From positions 1 through 19,465 of the forward strand of contig WJOQ01000291.1 of assembly GCA_009618505.1 (NCBI GenBank): a stretch of 19,465 nucleotides of DNA. The letters are read 5' to 3'. This document shows, one piece after another, positions 1 through 10,005 of this stretch. Position 1 is the first letter of the stretch; each line of letters begins with the position of its first letter. This DNA is from Clostridia bacterium (lineage in GTDB: Bacteria > Aerophobota > Aerophobia > Aerophobales > AE-B3A). A model generated the notes under the pieces. It did no database searches, was not told where the DNA came from, and worked only from the letters and a program-made list of their open reading frames with translations. Made by a program: the position numbers and the translations under genes.

Positions 1-30
1 TATATATAAAGGTAAGTAGAGTAAGAGACC

Positions 31-64
31 AAAAGGAGGGAGGTGAGTGACGAGACCATATAAA
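31..64 (+). promoter_or_regulatory. Purine-rich leader with strong SD and possible mini-ORF
   Basis: The leader of the first binding-protein gene carries a purine tract (31-46) with two strong Shine-Dalgarno cores, AAGGAGGG and AGGTGA, about 90 nt upstream of the gene's start. A GTG at 43 lies 4 nt after GGAGG and would encode only six codons (V-S-D-E-T-I, stop 61-63). It could be a leader peptide or a ribosome standby site, or the tail of an element cut by the window edge. A similar tract occurs in the leader of the family-5 binding protein at 7958-7975. No convincing promoter is visible in 1-127, so the promoter is probably upstream of the window. Confidence 0.3.
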
Positions 65-133
65 TCTAGCTGCAGATACAATTTTGAAGGTTAAGATTTG
101 ACAGAACCATAAATAATAGAGGAGGAAATGGAG

Positions 134-1426
134 ATGTTACGTAAAGTAAAGAGGATGAAGATGTGGCATGCTGTGACTACAGTTTTGCTCATCATTACTT
201 TTATGCTTTTAGCCAGTGCCTTAGTTTATACAGCAGCTGCACCGAAAGGAAAAGTATCGATAGCTTACGCTTGGGGTGGTGTAGAAGCAGAAAGTTTTAA
301 TCTAATGTTAGATAAGTTCGAGGAAGAGTATCCAGGCATCAAACTAGAGAGAATGGAGATACCAGGCGGCGAGTTTAGAGACTTTATATCGGCGAAGATA
401 GCAGCAGGCATCCCTCCTGATGTGGTGATCCACGTTTTGCCAGGCTGGTTAGAGGAAATCGTAGGCATCGGAGAAGTGTTACCTTTAGATGACCTCTGGG
501 ATGATTGGGTGGCGAAAGGATGGTACACCGAAGAATGGAGAAACATGATTACTGTTAACGACCACCCATATGGAGCATGGGTTAAGGCTAGTGGCAGAGG
601 TTTGATGTGGTACACAACAGCTGAATTCAGGGAGCTTGGAGTTGAGGAACCAAAGACTTGGAGCGAATTTACAGATCTTCTCGAAAGACTTAAAGAAGAA
701 GGCAAACAGCCGCTCCTAATTGGAGGCAAGGATGGCTGGCCGTGTAAGGACTGGTTCGAGACAGTCCTACTAAGGACACAAGGCCCAGAAGTCCACGCCA
801 AGCTGGTGCGTCATGAAATCGCTTGGAATGATCCTGCAGTTCGGGAAACACTTGAAGTGATCAAGGATTGGATAGAAAAAGGCTATTTCCAGGAGGAAAA
901 ACTCGCCTATGGTTTCTACGAAGCCTTTCTGAAAAGGACCAGGGGTGAAGCGGTATTACAGCACTCAGGAGGATGGATCAATGGGATGACTCAAGCAGAA
1001 TTTCCTATGATGCTGCCAGGGGTTGACTTCACTTTCTTCCCAATGCCTGCCAAGGAAGATATTCCATTTGTGGAGTCATCATCCTTAGATTATATGATAA
1101 TATTAAAGAACGCTAAAAACATCGAGGAGGCAAAAACAGTTGTAAGTTTCCTTACTGGTCCAGATGCACAAGTCATATGGGCTGAGAGAGGAGGGTATAT
1201 CGCTCCAAATGCTAAAGTACTCCTTACCGTCTATGATCTCAACTCAAGAAAGGAAGCCGGGTTAATGAAGGCAGCAGATATCATCTTGTTCAATACGGGG
1301 CTAATACCATCTGAAATGGAGTATGCTCTCACTTCTGAGCTACAAAGGTTCTGGGACAACCCAGCACTACTCGATGAGGTACTCAATGCGCTTGAAAGTG
1401 AAGCTCAAAAGATATATGGGAAATAA
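134..1426 (+). CDS. ABC sugar transporter, family-1 solute-binding protein
   Basis: Periplasmic receptor that would capture a sugar or oligosaccharide and deliver it to the CUT1 permeases encoded just downstream. About 430 residues, the usual length for SBP_bac_1 proteins. It has a basic N-terminus, a hydrophobic stretch ending near LASALVYTAAA and an AxA-type cleavage site with no cysteine, so it is secreted but not a lipoprotein. The mature protein opens with KVSIAYAWGG and continues with the family pattern (FEEEYPGIKLE, GIPPDVVIH, EVLPLDDL, PKTWSEFTDLLERLK, SFLTGPDAQ). Two in-frame ATGs exist at 128 and 134. I chose 134 because AGAGGAGG (118-125) lies 8 nt before it but only 2 nt before 128. 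It is followed by a terminator-like hairpin, as expected when the binding protein is made in excess over its permeases. The substrate cannot be read from the sequence. Confidence 0.93.
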   Translation: MLRKVKRMKMWHAVTTVLLIITFMLLASALVYTAAAPKGKVSIAYAWGGVEAESFNLMLDKFEEEYPGIKLERMEIPGGEFRDFISAKIAAGIPPDVVIHVLPGWLEEIVGIGEVLPLDDLWDDWVAKGWYTEEWRNMITVNDHPYGAWVKASGRGLMWYTTAEFRELGVEEPKTWSEFTDLLERLKEEGKQPLLIGGKDGWPCKDWFETVLLRTQGPEVHAKLVRHEIAWNDPAVRETLEVIKDWIEKGYFQEEKLAYGFYEAFLKRTRGEAVLQHSGGWINGMTQAEFPMMLPGVDFTFFPMPAKEDIPFVESSSLDYMIILKNAKNIEEAKTVVSFLTGPDAQVIWAERGGYIAPNAKVLLTVYDLNSRKEAGLMKAADIILFNTGLIPSEMEYALTSELQRFWDNPALLDEVLNALESEAQKIYGK

Positions 1427-1439
1427 ACCCAAAAGACAA

Positions 1440-2387
1440 ATGGAACAAAAAGTGTTAAGGCAAAGTGGTAAGGCTTTATCGCCTTACCACTTTTTTCATG
1501 TAATCAAAATACGGAAAAAAATTACTCCCTATATATTTCTTCTCCCAGCCGCACTTATCTTTATGACTTTTGTTATTTTCCCTACAGTTCAAGCGTTTCG
1601 TATAAGTTTGTTTCAGTGGAATGGTATATCCCCTTTTCAGACTGCCCAGTATGTTGGATTATCTAATTATCAAGAGCTTATTTCTGATCGTCTTTTCATT
1701 AATGCGGCGAAAAACAACGTTATATGGCTTGTGATGTTCACCCTTCTGCCAGTTCTTTTAGGTCTGGGAATAGCTCTACTTCTGGAATTGGATATTAAGG
1801 TTAAAAACCTCCTTAAATCAATAATCTTTCTTCCGACGGCAATTTCACTCGTAGTGGCCGGTATTATATGGTCATTCGTATATGATCCTGATTTTGGCAG
1901 TTTAAACGCTATTCTCAAATCCATGAAACTTGGATTCCTAGCCCGAGGGTGGTTAGGGCGCAGTGAAACTGCCTTGTTTGCAATTATAATCGCAGCAACT
2001 TGGATATCGACCGGAATGTGCATGGTTATACTCTCCGCTGGCTTGAAGGGAATTTCTCCAGAAATAATGGAAGCAGCAAGAGCAGATGGTGCGAATTACT
2101 GGCAACTACTTTGGCACATAACTCTACCGCTGTTAACGAGGCCACTGGTAATCGTGGTCGCTTTGATGATAATAAATAGCCTCAAATCATTCGATATCGT
2201 TTATGCCATGACTAGAGGTGGCCCCTTTTATTCTACGGACGTAATAGCCCTCTTCATGTATCGGCAAGCTTTTCCATTTTTAAGAGCCGGATACGGGTCT
2301 GCTGTAGCAGTTATTCTGTTCACTATTATCTTACTTATAGCTATCCCATATATTAGACGAATAACCGAAAGGACGGCAGAATATTGA
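1440..2387 (+). CDS. ABC sugar transporter permease (MalF/UgpA type)
   Basis: Inner-membrane subunit of a CUT1 sugar transporter, pairing with the next permease. About 315 residues from 1440. The hydrophobic segment beginning ITPYIFLLPAALIFMTFVIFP is the typical first helix, and several more follow. The cytoplasmic EAA loop that docks the ATPase is clear (EAARADGANYWQLLW, then ITLPLL). The start is uncertain. The frame is open from 1323, but that part overlaps the binding-protein gene. ATG 1417 and ATG 1440 have poor ribosome sites, GTG 1452 is possible, and conserved family sequence begins only around 1509, after the hairpin at 1462-1496. No canonical in-frame start lies between the hairpin and the first helix, so either translation starts before the hairpin or a rare start (ATA 1509, ATT 1521) is used. 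The family call is secure; the N-terminus is not. Confidence 0.9.
   Translation: MEQKVLRQSGKALSPYHFFHVIKIRKKITPYIFLLPAALIFMTFVIFPTVQAFRISLFQWNGISPFQTAQYVGLSNYQELISDRLFINAAKNNVIWLVMFTLLPVLLGLGIALLLELDIKVKNLLKSIIFLPTAISLVVAGIIWSFVYDPDFGSLNAILKSMKLGFLARGWLGRSETALFAIIIAATWISTGMCMVILSAGLKGISPEIMEAARADGANYWQLLWHITLPLLTRPLVIVVALMIINSLKSFDIVYAMTRGGPFYSTDVIALFMYRQAFPFLRAGYGSAVAVILFTIILLIAIPYIRRITERTAEY
1462..1496 (+). terminator. Perfect 13-bp hairpin with T-run between SBP and permease
   Basis: Arms AAAGTGGTAAGGC (1462-1474) and GCCTTACCACTTT (1481-1493) are perfectly complementary around a 6-nt loop, and the T-run extends to 1496. This is the form of an intrinsic terminator. It lies 36 nt after the binding-protein stop, where partial termination or 3' protection would raise binding-protein mRNA over permease mRNA. 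Oddly, it falls inside the 5' end of the permease frame if that gene starts at 1440. A perfect 15-bp hairpin occupies the equivalent place after the family-5 binding protein (9949-9984). Confidence 0.8.
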
Positions 2388-2414
2388 TCATGGACTATCA
2401 TGGGAGAGATGAAA

Positions 2415-3224
2415 ATGAAGATTAGCAGAGTATTTCAGTATTTAATTTCAATAACCATTTTGGTTGTATGGTTTATTCCTCTTCTTGGTGGTCTGATGGG
2501 TTCAATTAGGCCGATGTCTGAGATTGTTACTGGCTGGTGGAATCTCTCTTCCGCAACATTTACCACACATAATTTTCAATATACTTGGAGTAGAATAAAA
2601 ATAAATTTTATAAATACTTTCGCCATCGCCATACCATCCACAATACTTCCCATACTTATCGCCTCTTTGGCATCTTATGCATTCGCTAAGATGAGATTCT
2701 TTGGGAGAGACGTTATCTTTTTCTCCTTTGTAGCTTGCCTCGTAATCCCAGGACAAATAGTCTTGGTTCCTCTGCTTATACTATTGACTAATTTAGGCAT
2801 ACTGGGTACTTTTTCTAGTATTATTTTGGTTCATACAGGCTTCGCCTTGCCCTTCGCCATCTTTTATTTGAGAAATTTTTTTGCAGAAATACCTTCAGAT
2901 ATCCTCGATTCAGCAAGGATGGACGGTGCTTCGGAATTCTTGATTTATTGGAAAATACTTTTGCCTATCTCTAAACCTGCATTGGCATCACTAGCAACAC
3001 TTCAATTTTTGTGGGTTTGGAATGACCTGCTCTTTGCCCTGACATTTCTATCCCCCGAGACATTTCCCATAACAGTGGGAATCCTTAATCTACAGGGCAG
3101 ATATGCACCCAGATGGGATTTTTTATGCGCTGGCGCAGTGATATCCGTTATCCCACCATTAATAGTTTTTCTTCTTCTTCAGAAGCATTTTGTCAAGGGA
3201 ATCATGATGGGAGCCATTAAGTAA
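2415..3224 (+). CDS. ABC sugar transporter permease (MalG/UgpE type)
   Basis: Second inner-membrane subunit of the CUT1 transporter. About 269 residues, normal for the family. It has an N-terminal helix (YLISITILVVWFIPLLGGL), the SIRPMSEI segment after helix 1, further membrane helices and the EAA loop (DSARMDGASEFLIYWKILLP). The C-terminus HFVKGIMMGAIK matches the usual 'F.KG...GA.K' ending of MalG-like permeases. In-frame ATGs occur at 2400, 2409 and 2415. I prefer 2415 because GGGAGAG (2402-2408) is 6 nt upstream of it, whereas 2400 has no ribosome site. It lies about 27 nt after the first permease and is surely co-transcribed with it. No ATPase gene follows; a shared CUT1 ATPase encoded elsewhere is expected. 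Confidence 0.92.
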   Translation: MKISRVFQYLISITILVVWFIPLLGGLMGSIRPMSEIVTGWWNLSSATFTTHNFQYTWSRIKINFINTFAIAIPSTILPILIASLASYAFAKMRFFGRDVIFFSFVACLVIPGQIVLVPLLILLTNLGILGTFSSIILVHTGFALPFAIFYLRNFFAEIPSDILDSARMDGASEFLIYWKILLPISKPALASLATLQFLWVWNDLLFALTFLSPETFPITVGILNLQGRYAPRWDFLCAGAVISVIPPLIVFLLLQKHFVKGIMMGAIK

Positions 3225-3247
3225 TGATTCTATAGGAAAGGAGCGAC

Positions 3248-6225
<2,978 letters not shown>

Positions 6226-6303
6226 TGGTGTCATCCGCAATGTATTTTTAGGGAACAGACTGAATGTTGGCAAGACGCACATGGAAAGGGTGGAGGTTAT
6301 GCT

Positions 6304-6387
6304 ATGTCGAATGGTGATTATTTCTTTAGAGTTTTTAAAGAAAATTTGATTACTTACACTATGGAAGATAAAAAATATGTCTATTAA
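6304..6387 (+). CDS. Possible 27-codon small ORF between SBP and URO-D-like gene
   Basis: ATG 6304 follows TGGAGG (6291-6296) by 7 nt and opens a 27-residue frame (MSNGDYFFRVFKENLITYTM...). The same frame is open from directly after the stop of the preceding binding protein (6223-6225) to 6385-6387, so this could instead be the worn 3' end of a once longer reading frame. No family is recognisable and no homology can be tested here. The 198-nt gap otherwise shows only AT-rich sequence and the strong ribosome site of the next gene. Confidence 0.22.
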   Translation: MSNGDYFFRVFKENLITYTMEDKKYVY

Positions 6388-6423
6388 GAGCTTGAATATT
6401 GTAATCAAAGGAGGTATAAGCAT

Positions 6424-7638
6424 ATGACATCAAGAGAGAGAATCCTCCTTACTCTTAAGCATAAAGAACCGGATCGTGTACCAATAGACCTCGGTGGGAT
6501 GCGTTCATCAGGAATCCATGCCATTGCCTACAACAAACTCAAACGTTATTTGAATTGTGAAGACAAGTCCGTGAAAATATTTGATCTTGGCCAACAATTA
6601 GCTGTAGTTGATGATGAGATAAGGAAAAGAGTAACCTCAGATGTTGTTAAGCTAAAGAGACTCGATGGTGGTTTTGGAACACGAATAAATAGTTGGAAAC
6701 AAATTGACCTGTTTTTAGATGGTGGAGAATATTATGTTCCAACAGATTTTAATCCGAAAGTATTGGCGGATGGTTCATTTGCGATTGAAATAGAGGGAAA
6801 GATAGTTGCTTTAATGCCAAAGGGTGGTTATTACTTTGATAGCAGATACGCACCGCTGGCTAATGCAAGTGAACGTAAAGAAATTGACATCATTCTCTCT
6901 AATAGGATCACGGATGAAGAACTTGATTTTCTGGAAGCACAAGCGAGAGAGATAAAGAATAATACAGACTGTGCAATCCTGGGTTCTTTTGGTGGTAATT
7001 TTATGGAAATGGGACATATGTTATTCGGATACCAAGAGTTTATGGTAAGTTTGATTTTGAATAAATCATTCATTGAATACTTTCTCAGTAAACTTGAGGA
7101 GAAATACCTCGAAGAAATCGAACTTTATCTTAATAGAGTTGGGAAATATATAGATATCATTGTTTTGGGAGACGATTATGGTACCCAAGAGGGTTTACAA
7201 ATATCCCTAGAGATGTTTAGGCAATTGTTTAAACCCCATCTGAAAGCTCTATGCGATTTTATAGAAAAGAGGAGCGATGTTTATATTTTTCTGCATTCTT
7301 GCGGATCGGTGAGTAAACTGATCCCTGATTTTATCGATGCAGGCATACAAATCTTAAATCCGGTACAAACGAGTGCAAAGGGGATGTCTCCTGAGTTTTT
7401 AAAGAGAGAATTCGGTAAAGATATAGTCTTTTGGGGTGGTGGATGTGATACCCAAAGGATACTCCCCTTCGGTACTTTAGAAGAAGTTGAGAATGACGTG
7501 AAGAAGAGGATCGATATCTTTGCTCCGAAAGGAGGTTTTGTCTTTGCTGCAATCCACAACATTCAACAAGAGGTATCTCCGGAGAAATGCCTGAGGCTTT
7601 TCGATACTGCCAGAGATTATGGAAAATATAGAAGTTAA
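6424..7638 (+). CDS. URO-D superfamily protein, methyltransferase-like
   Basis: 404-residue member of the uroporphyrinogen decarboxylase superfamily. The N-terminus (TSRERILLTLKHKEPDRVPIDLGG) is the superfamily signature. H291-x-C293 (FLHSCGS) followed by C341 (WGGGCDT) forms the H-x-C...C zinc site of the corrinoid-linked methyltransferase branch (MtaA/MtbA/CmuA type), where it activates a thiol methyl acceptor. Heme-pathway UroD lacks this site. No corrinoid protein, substrate methyltransferase or heme gene is in the window, so a heme role is unlikely. Proteins of this kind are often seen in sugar loci, but their reaction there is unclear to me; demethylation of an O-methylated sugar is a hypothesis. 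Start is secure: AAAGGAGGT (6407-6415) lies 8 nt before ATG 6424. It probably closes the first operon. Confidence 0.88.
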   Translation: MTSRERILLTLKHKEPDRVPIDLGGMRSSGIHAIAYNKLKRYLNCEDKSVKIFDLGQQLAVVDDEIRKRVTSDVVKLKRLDGGFGTRINSWKQIDLFLDGGEYYVPTDFNPKVLADGSFAIEIEGKIVALMPKGGYYFDSRYAPLANASERKEIDIILSNRITDEELDFLEAQAREIKNNTDCAILGSFGGNFMEMGHMLFGYQEFMVSLILNKSFIEYFLSKLEEKYLEEIELYLNRVGKYIDIIVLGDDYGTQEGLQISLEMFRQLFKPHLKALCDFIEKRSDVYIFLHSCGSVSKLIPDFIDAGIQILNPVQTSAKGMSPEFLKREFGKDIVFWGGGCDTQRILPFGTLEEVENDVKKRIDIFAPKGGFVFAAIHNIQQEVSPEKCLRLFDTARDYGKYRS

Positions 7639-7762
7639 AGATATCAACCAGAAAAATATCAAAAAAATACTTGAAGATAGGGGCATGACTCAGTTTCGGG
7701 TAGAGCGACGTCCACATACTTATTTGTTTGACAATGGAAATAGTGTGATATATTATAATTAA
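7619..7762 (+). CDS. Possible 47-codon small ORF overlapping the URO-D gene end
   Basis: ATG 7619 lies in another frame inside the last codons of the URO-D-like gene and opens a 47-residue frame ending at 7760-7762. The product would be basic (NIEVKDINQKNIKKILEDRG, later YLFDNGNSVIYYN). It has no clear ribosome site, but overlap with the upstream gene would allow coupling; an internal ATG at 7685 is an alternative. I recognise no family. The promoter for the next operon (7728-7756) lies inside its 3' part, which argues against strong coding constraint. Confidence 0.25.
   Translation: MENIEVKDINQKNIKKILEDRGMTQFRVERRPHTYLFDNGNSVIYYN
7728..7759 (+). promoter_or_regulatory. Sigma-70-like promoter for the dpp-type operon
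   Basis: A perfect -35 hexamer TTGACA (7728-7733) is followed after 17 nt by TATTAT (7751-7756, one mismatch to consensus). An overlapping perfect TATAAT (7754-7759) is 20 nt away. Transcription would start near 7763-7766, leaving a 5' leader of about 330 nt before the family-5 binding-protein gene. This is the best promoter-like sequence I found in the window. Confidence 0.6.
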
Positions 7763-7779
7763 TAAGTAATATTTACTTA
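7763..7779. promoter_or_regulatory. Candidate operator palindrome at the predicted +1
   Basis: TAAGTAA (7763-7769) and TTACTTA (7773-7779) form a perfect 7-bp inverted repeat around TAT, starting 4-7 nt after the -10 box at 7751-7759. A repressor bound here would block initiation. No regulator gene is present in the window, and AT-rich palindromes can arise by chance, so this is tentative. Confidence 0.4.
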
Positions 7780-8097
7780 CTACTATATAAAAGAGTGTAA
7801 TAGATGATTATCAAGACCAGAAGATACATGGGTTAAACATTTTATTATCATGCTTTACCTTTTGCTAAAGCAAGATAGCATCTAAAAGAGGTAGCCTTTA
7901 AATAAATCTTTAAGGAAAATTGAAATGGTAAAAGCTTAGGAGGAGGAATTAAAAAATAAGGAGGGAAGGAGGTGAAAAATTAGGTTAGCTTGGAAGTAAA
8001 GAGAGCCTCTTAAAGAGAAAAGTGCTGTATAATAAGAATATAAGTGAGGGGGCTTTCGTAATTAAGCAAATAAAATTAATTTAGAGAGGTGAGTTAA
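7780..8097 (+). promoter_or_regulatory. Long 5' leader with stacked strong SD sequences
   Basis: This stretch without a convincing gene lies between the promoter and the family-5 binding-protein gene. It holds a weak hairpin (GCTTTA 7852-7857 with TAAAGC 7866-7871) and the purine tract AGGAGGAGG near 7938-7946. AAGGAGGGAAGGAGGTGA (7958-7975) includes AAGGAGGTGA, a full complement of the usual 16S rRNA tail, about 122 nt from the real start. The only openings beside these sites are tiny: GTG 7972 (V-K-N-stop) and ATG 7925 (M-V-K-A-stop). A TATAAT-like box at 8028-8033 has no good -35. The true ribosome site is GAGGTGA (8086-8092). I do not recognise a known riboswitch; the leader may act in mRNA stability or ribosome standby. 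Confidence 0.4.
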
Positions 8098-9933
8098 ATG
8101 TTAAACCGAAGGAAATTGAGTAAAAAAAGCAGGTTTACCGTAATTAATTTGTGGGTCACCCCAGTTTTTGTAGCTCTGTTGATATTCGGCATCCTTTTGG
8201 CCCAGGATGTATATGCTCAGAATCTGCCCAGAGATGAAACACTCTACGTTGCAGTATCAAAAAAAGTTGCTCTTGGCCCCAAAGTTTTTAACATCTATAC
8301 ACCGGGTTTTGATAGGTCGAGGACTGGTCTGCACCAACTGGTCAATGAGTACTTCTTCTATGTCAATCTGGAAACAGGCGAGTATATACCCTGGCTGGCA
8401 GAGAGTTTCGAATACTCTGATGACTTTAAGAAGATTACCGTAAACCTCAGAAAAGGAGTCAACTGGAATGATGGTTGGCCGTTCACTGCAGAGGACGTTG
8501 TATTCACTTATAATCTGCTCTTAGAGAGTGCACCGAAGATGACATGGTCTGCTGAGGTTGCTGCCTGGGTAGAATCGATAAGAAAGCTCGACGATTTTAC
8601 CGTTGAGCTAACCCTAAAAACACCTAATCCGCGGTTCCATCTGATCAGAGAGTGTTTTCCCGCAGTAAGGATCTGGGGAGGAGTGACAATTCTTCCTAAG
8701 CATGTATGGGAGGGAGAGGATCCGGTAAAATTCAATAACTATCCGCCTGTAGGGACCGGCCCGTACAGACTTCTGAGCTCTTCCGAGACAGCTTTTGTCT
8801 ACGAGAGAAGAGACAATTGGTGGGGTACAGAACAGTACGGGGTTAAGCCGGCACCAAGATATGTGGTTTACCAGTACTTTGGCCCCGAGACCAGTGTCGC
8901 CATTGGTCTAACGACAAACGATATCGATTCACCAGCTATAGGAATTCTCTCGTTAGGAACCTACTTGGAGGTTAAGAAAAAAAATCCATACGTTACTGCG
9001 TGGCATGCAAGAGCTCCACACGCCTGGTTAGACCCCTGCCCGAGGGGGTTAATGATTCAGAATGCAAAGTCTCCCTGGGATCAAAAAGAAGCTAGATGGG
9101 CGATATCCTATTTGATCGATAGAGACGCCGTCGTCAACCTCGCCTACGAAGGAACCACCTCACCAAGCTGGGGACCCTATCCGTACTACAAGGGATTAGA
9201 CCCTTACTTTGCAACTATTCAGGACCTAATTGAAAAATACCCAACAACAAAATATGATCCAGCAAAGGCAGAGGAAATATTCAAATCTCTGGGCTTCAAT
9301 AAGGGGACAGATGGAGTATGGGTGATGGGCGATGGAACCAGATTGAAGATGGACTTCCTGGTTGATTCAGGCGACTCAGAAGCGATGAAAGTTACCGCAG
9401 TAATAGCAGATCAGTTGAGAGCTGGAGGAGTTGACGTAACAATTAGACCTCTAACTGGAGCGGTTCAGAGTGATACAAGATTGCGTGGAGATTGGGATAT
9501 TGCTTACCAACCTTTCTGCCCTGGAGATACTGATGTATTCGATAACTTAGAGCTTTTTCATAGCAAATACTATGTTCCTTTAGGTGAGCCAGCGCCCTGG
9601 TATGAAAGAAACTCCTTCAGATATAAGAATCCTAAATTAGATGCCATTGTGGATGAGATGTCGGTAACACCACCGAAAGATGTGGAGAAGATGAAGAAGT
9701 TATTCCGCCAGGCGATGGAGATATGGCTTGAAGATCTTCCGGTAATTCCGATAGTTCAGGCACCAGCTCTGGTTCCCTTCAATACTGCCTACTGGGTTGG
9801 ATGGCCTTCGGCAGCAGACCCTTGGAACATGCCTGTCAACTGGTGGGCGACGTTCAACCTTGTCATAACTGGTTATCCGTCTCCTGAGACAGGAGAATGG
9901 GTTGGTGGAATAAGAAGTAGTAGTCCAAGATAA
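8098..9933 (+). CDS. Dpp/Opp-type ABC transporter, family-5 solute-binding protein
   Basis: Periplasmic receptor of the SBP_bac_5 family, 611 residues, serving the four transporter genes that follow. The N-terminus has a basic region and a long hydrophobic stretch (TPVFVALLIFGILLA) with a likely cleavage site after DVYA and no lipobox cysteine. Family features follow: RDETLYVAVS, YIPWLAESFEYSDDFKKI, LRKGVNWNDGWPFTAEDVVF, YPPVGTGPYR and AKAEEIFKSLGFNKG, in the usual order. Family-5 receptors bind peptides in many bacteria, but relatives in thermophilic fermenters bind oligosaccharides. The GH38 and PHP enzymes downstream make an oligosaccharide ligand the better guess. Ribosome site GAGGTGA (8086-8092) is 5 nt from the ATG. 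It is followed by a perfect 15-bp hairpin before the permease genes. Confidence 0.94.
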   Translation: MLNRRKLSKKSRFTVINLWVTPVFVALLIFGILLAQDVYAQNLPRDETLYVAVSKKVALGPKVFNIYTPGFDRSRTGLHQLVNEYFFYVNLETGEYIPWLAESFEYSDDFKKITVNLRKGVNWNDGWPFTAEDVVFTYNLLLESAPKMTWSAEVAAWVESIRKLDDFTVELTLKTPNPRFHLIRECFPAVRIWGGVTILPKHVWEGEDPVKFNNYPPVGTGPYRLLSSSETAFVYERRDNWWGTEQYGVKPAPRYVVYQYFGPETSVAIGLTTNDIDSPAIGILSLGTYLEVKKKNPYVTAWHARAPHAWLDPCPRGLMIQNAKSPWDQKEARWAISYLIDRDAVVNLAYEGTTSPSWGPYPYYKGLDPYFATIQDLIEKYPTTKYDPAKAEEIFKSLGFNKGTDGVWVMGDGTRLKMDFLVDSGDSEAMKVTAVIADQLRAGGVDVTIRPLTGAVQSDTRLRGDWDIAYQPFCPGDTDVFDNLELFHSKYYVPLGEPAPWYERNSFRYKNPKLDAIVDEMSVTPPKDVEKMKKLFRQAMEIWLEDLPVIPIVQAPALVPFNTAYWVGWPSAADPWNMPVNWWATFNLVITGYPSPETGEWVGGIRSSSPR

Positions 9934-9948
9934 ATTTACTATAGTGAT

Positions 9949-9984
9949 ATAGATCGAACTCCCATATAAGGGAGTTCGATCTAT
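9949..9984 (+). promoter_or_regulatory. Perfect 15-bp intergenic hairpin after the binding-protein gene
   Basis: ATAGATCGAACTCCC (9949-9963) pairs fully with GGGAGTTCGATCTAT (9970-9984) around a 6-nt loop. There is no T-run after it (GCAAGGG follows), so it is more likely a 3'-end-protecting or processing element than a simple terminator. It would allow more binding-protein than permease mRNA. It is placed like the 13-bp hairpin at 1462-1496 but has an unrelated sequence. Confidence 0.75.
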
Positions 9985-10005
9985 GCAAGGGAGGACTCCA
10001 TAGTT

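Noticed and set aside
98..115. TTGACA at 98-103 as a promoter for the first binding protein
   Set aside because: A -10 at proper spacing would fall on the ribosome-binding site; no match is present there.
265..801. 178-codon open frame on the minus strand
   Set aside because: It lies wholly inside the first binding-protein gene, has no ribosome site and gives no recognisable protein; it is an antisense shadow.
1323..1439. Longer start for the first permease at 1323
   Set aside because: It would overlap the binding-protein gene by about 100 nt, and the extra residues are unlike permease N-termini.
6424..7638. Heme-pathway uroporphyrinogen decarboxylase
   Set aside because: It has the methyltransferase-type zinc motif, and no heme genes are nearby.
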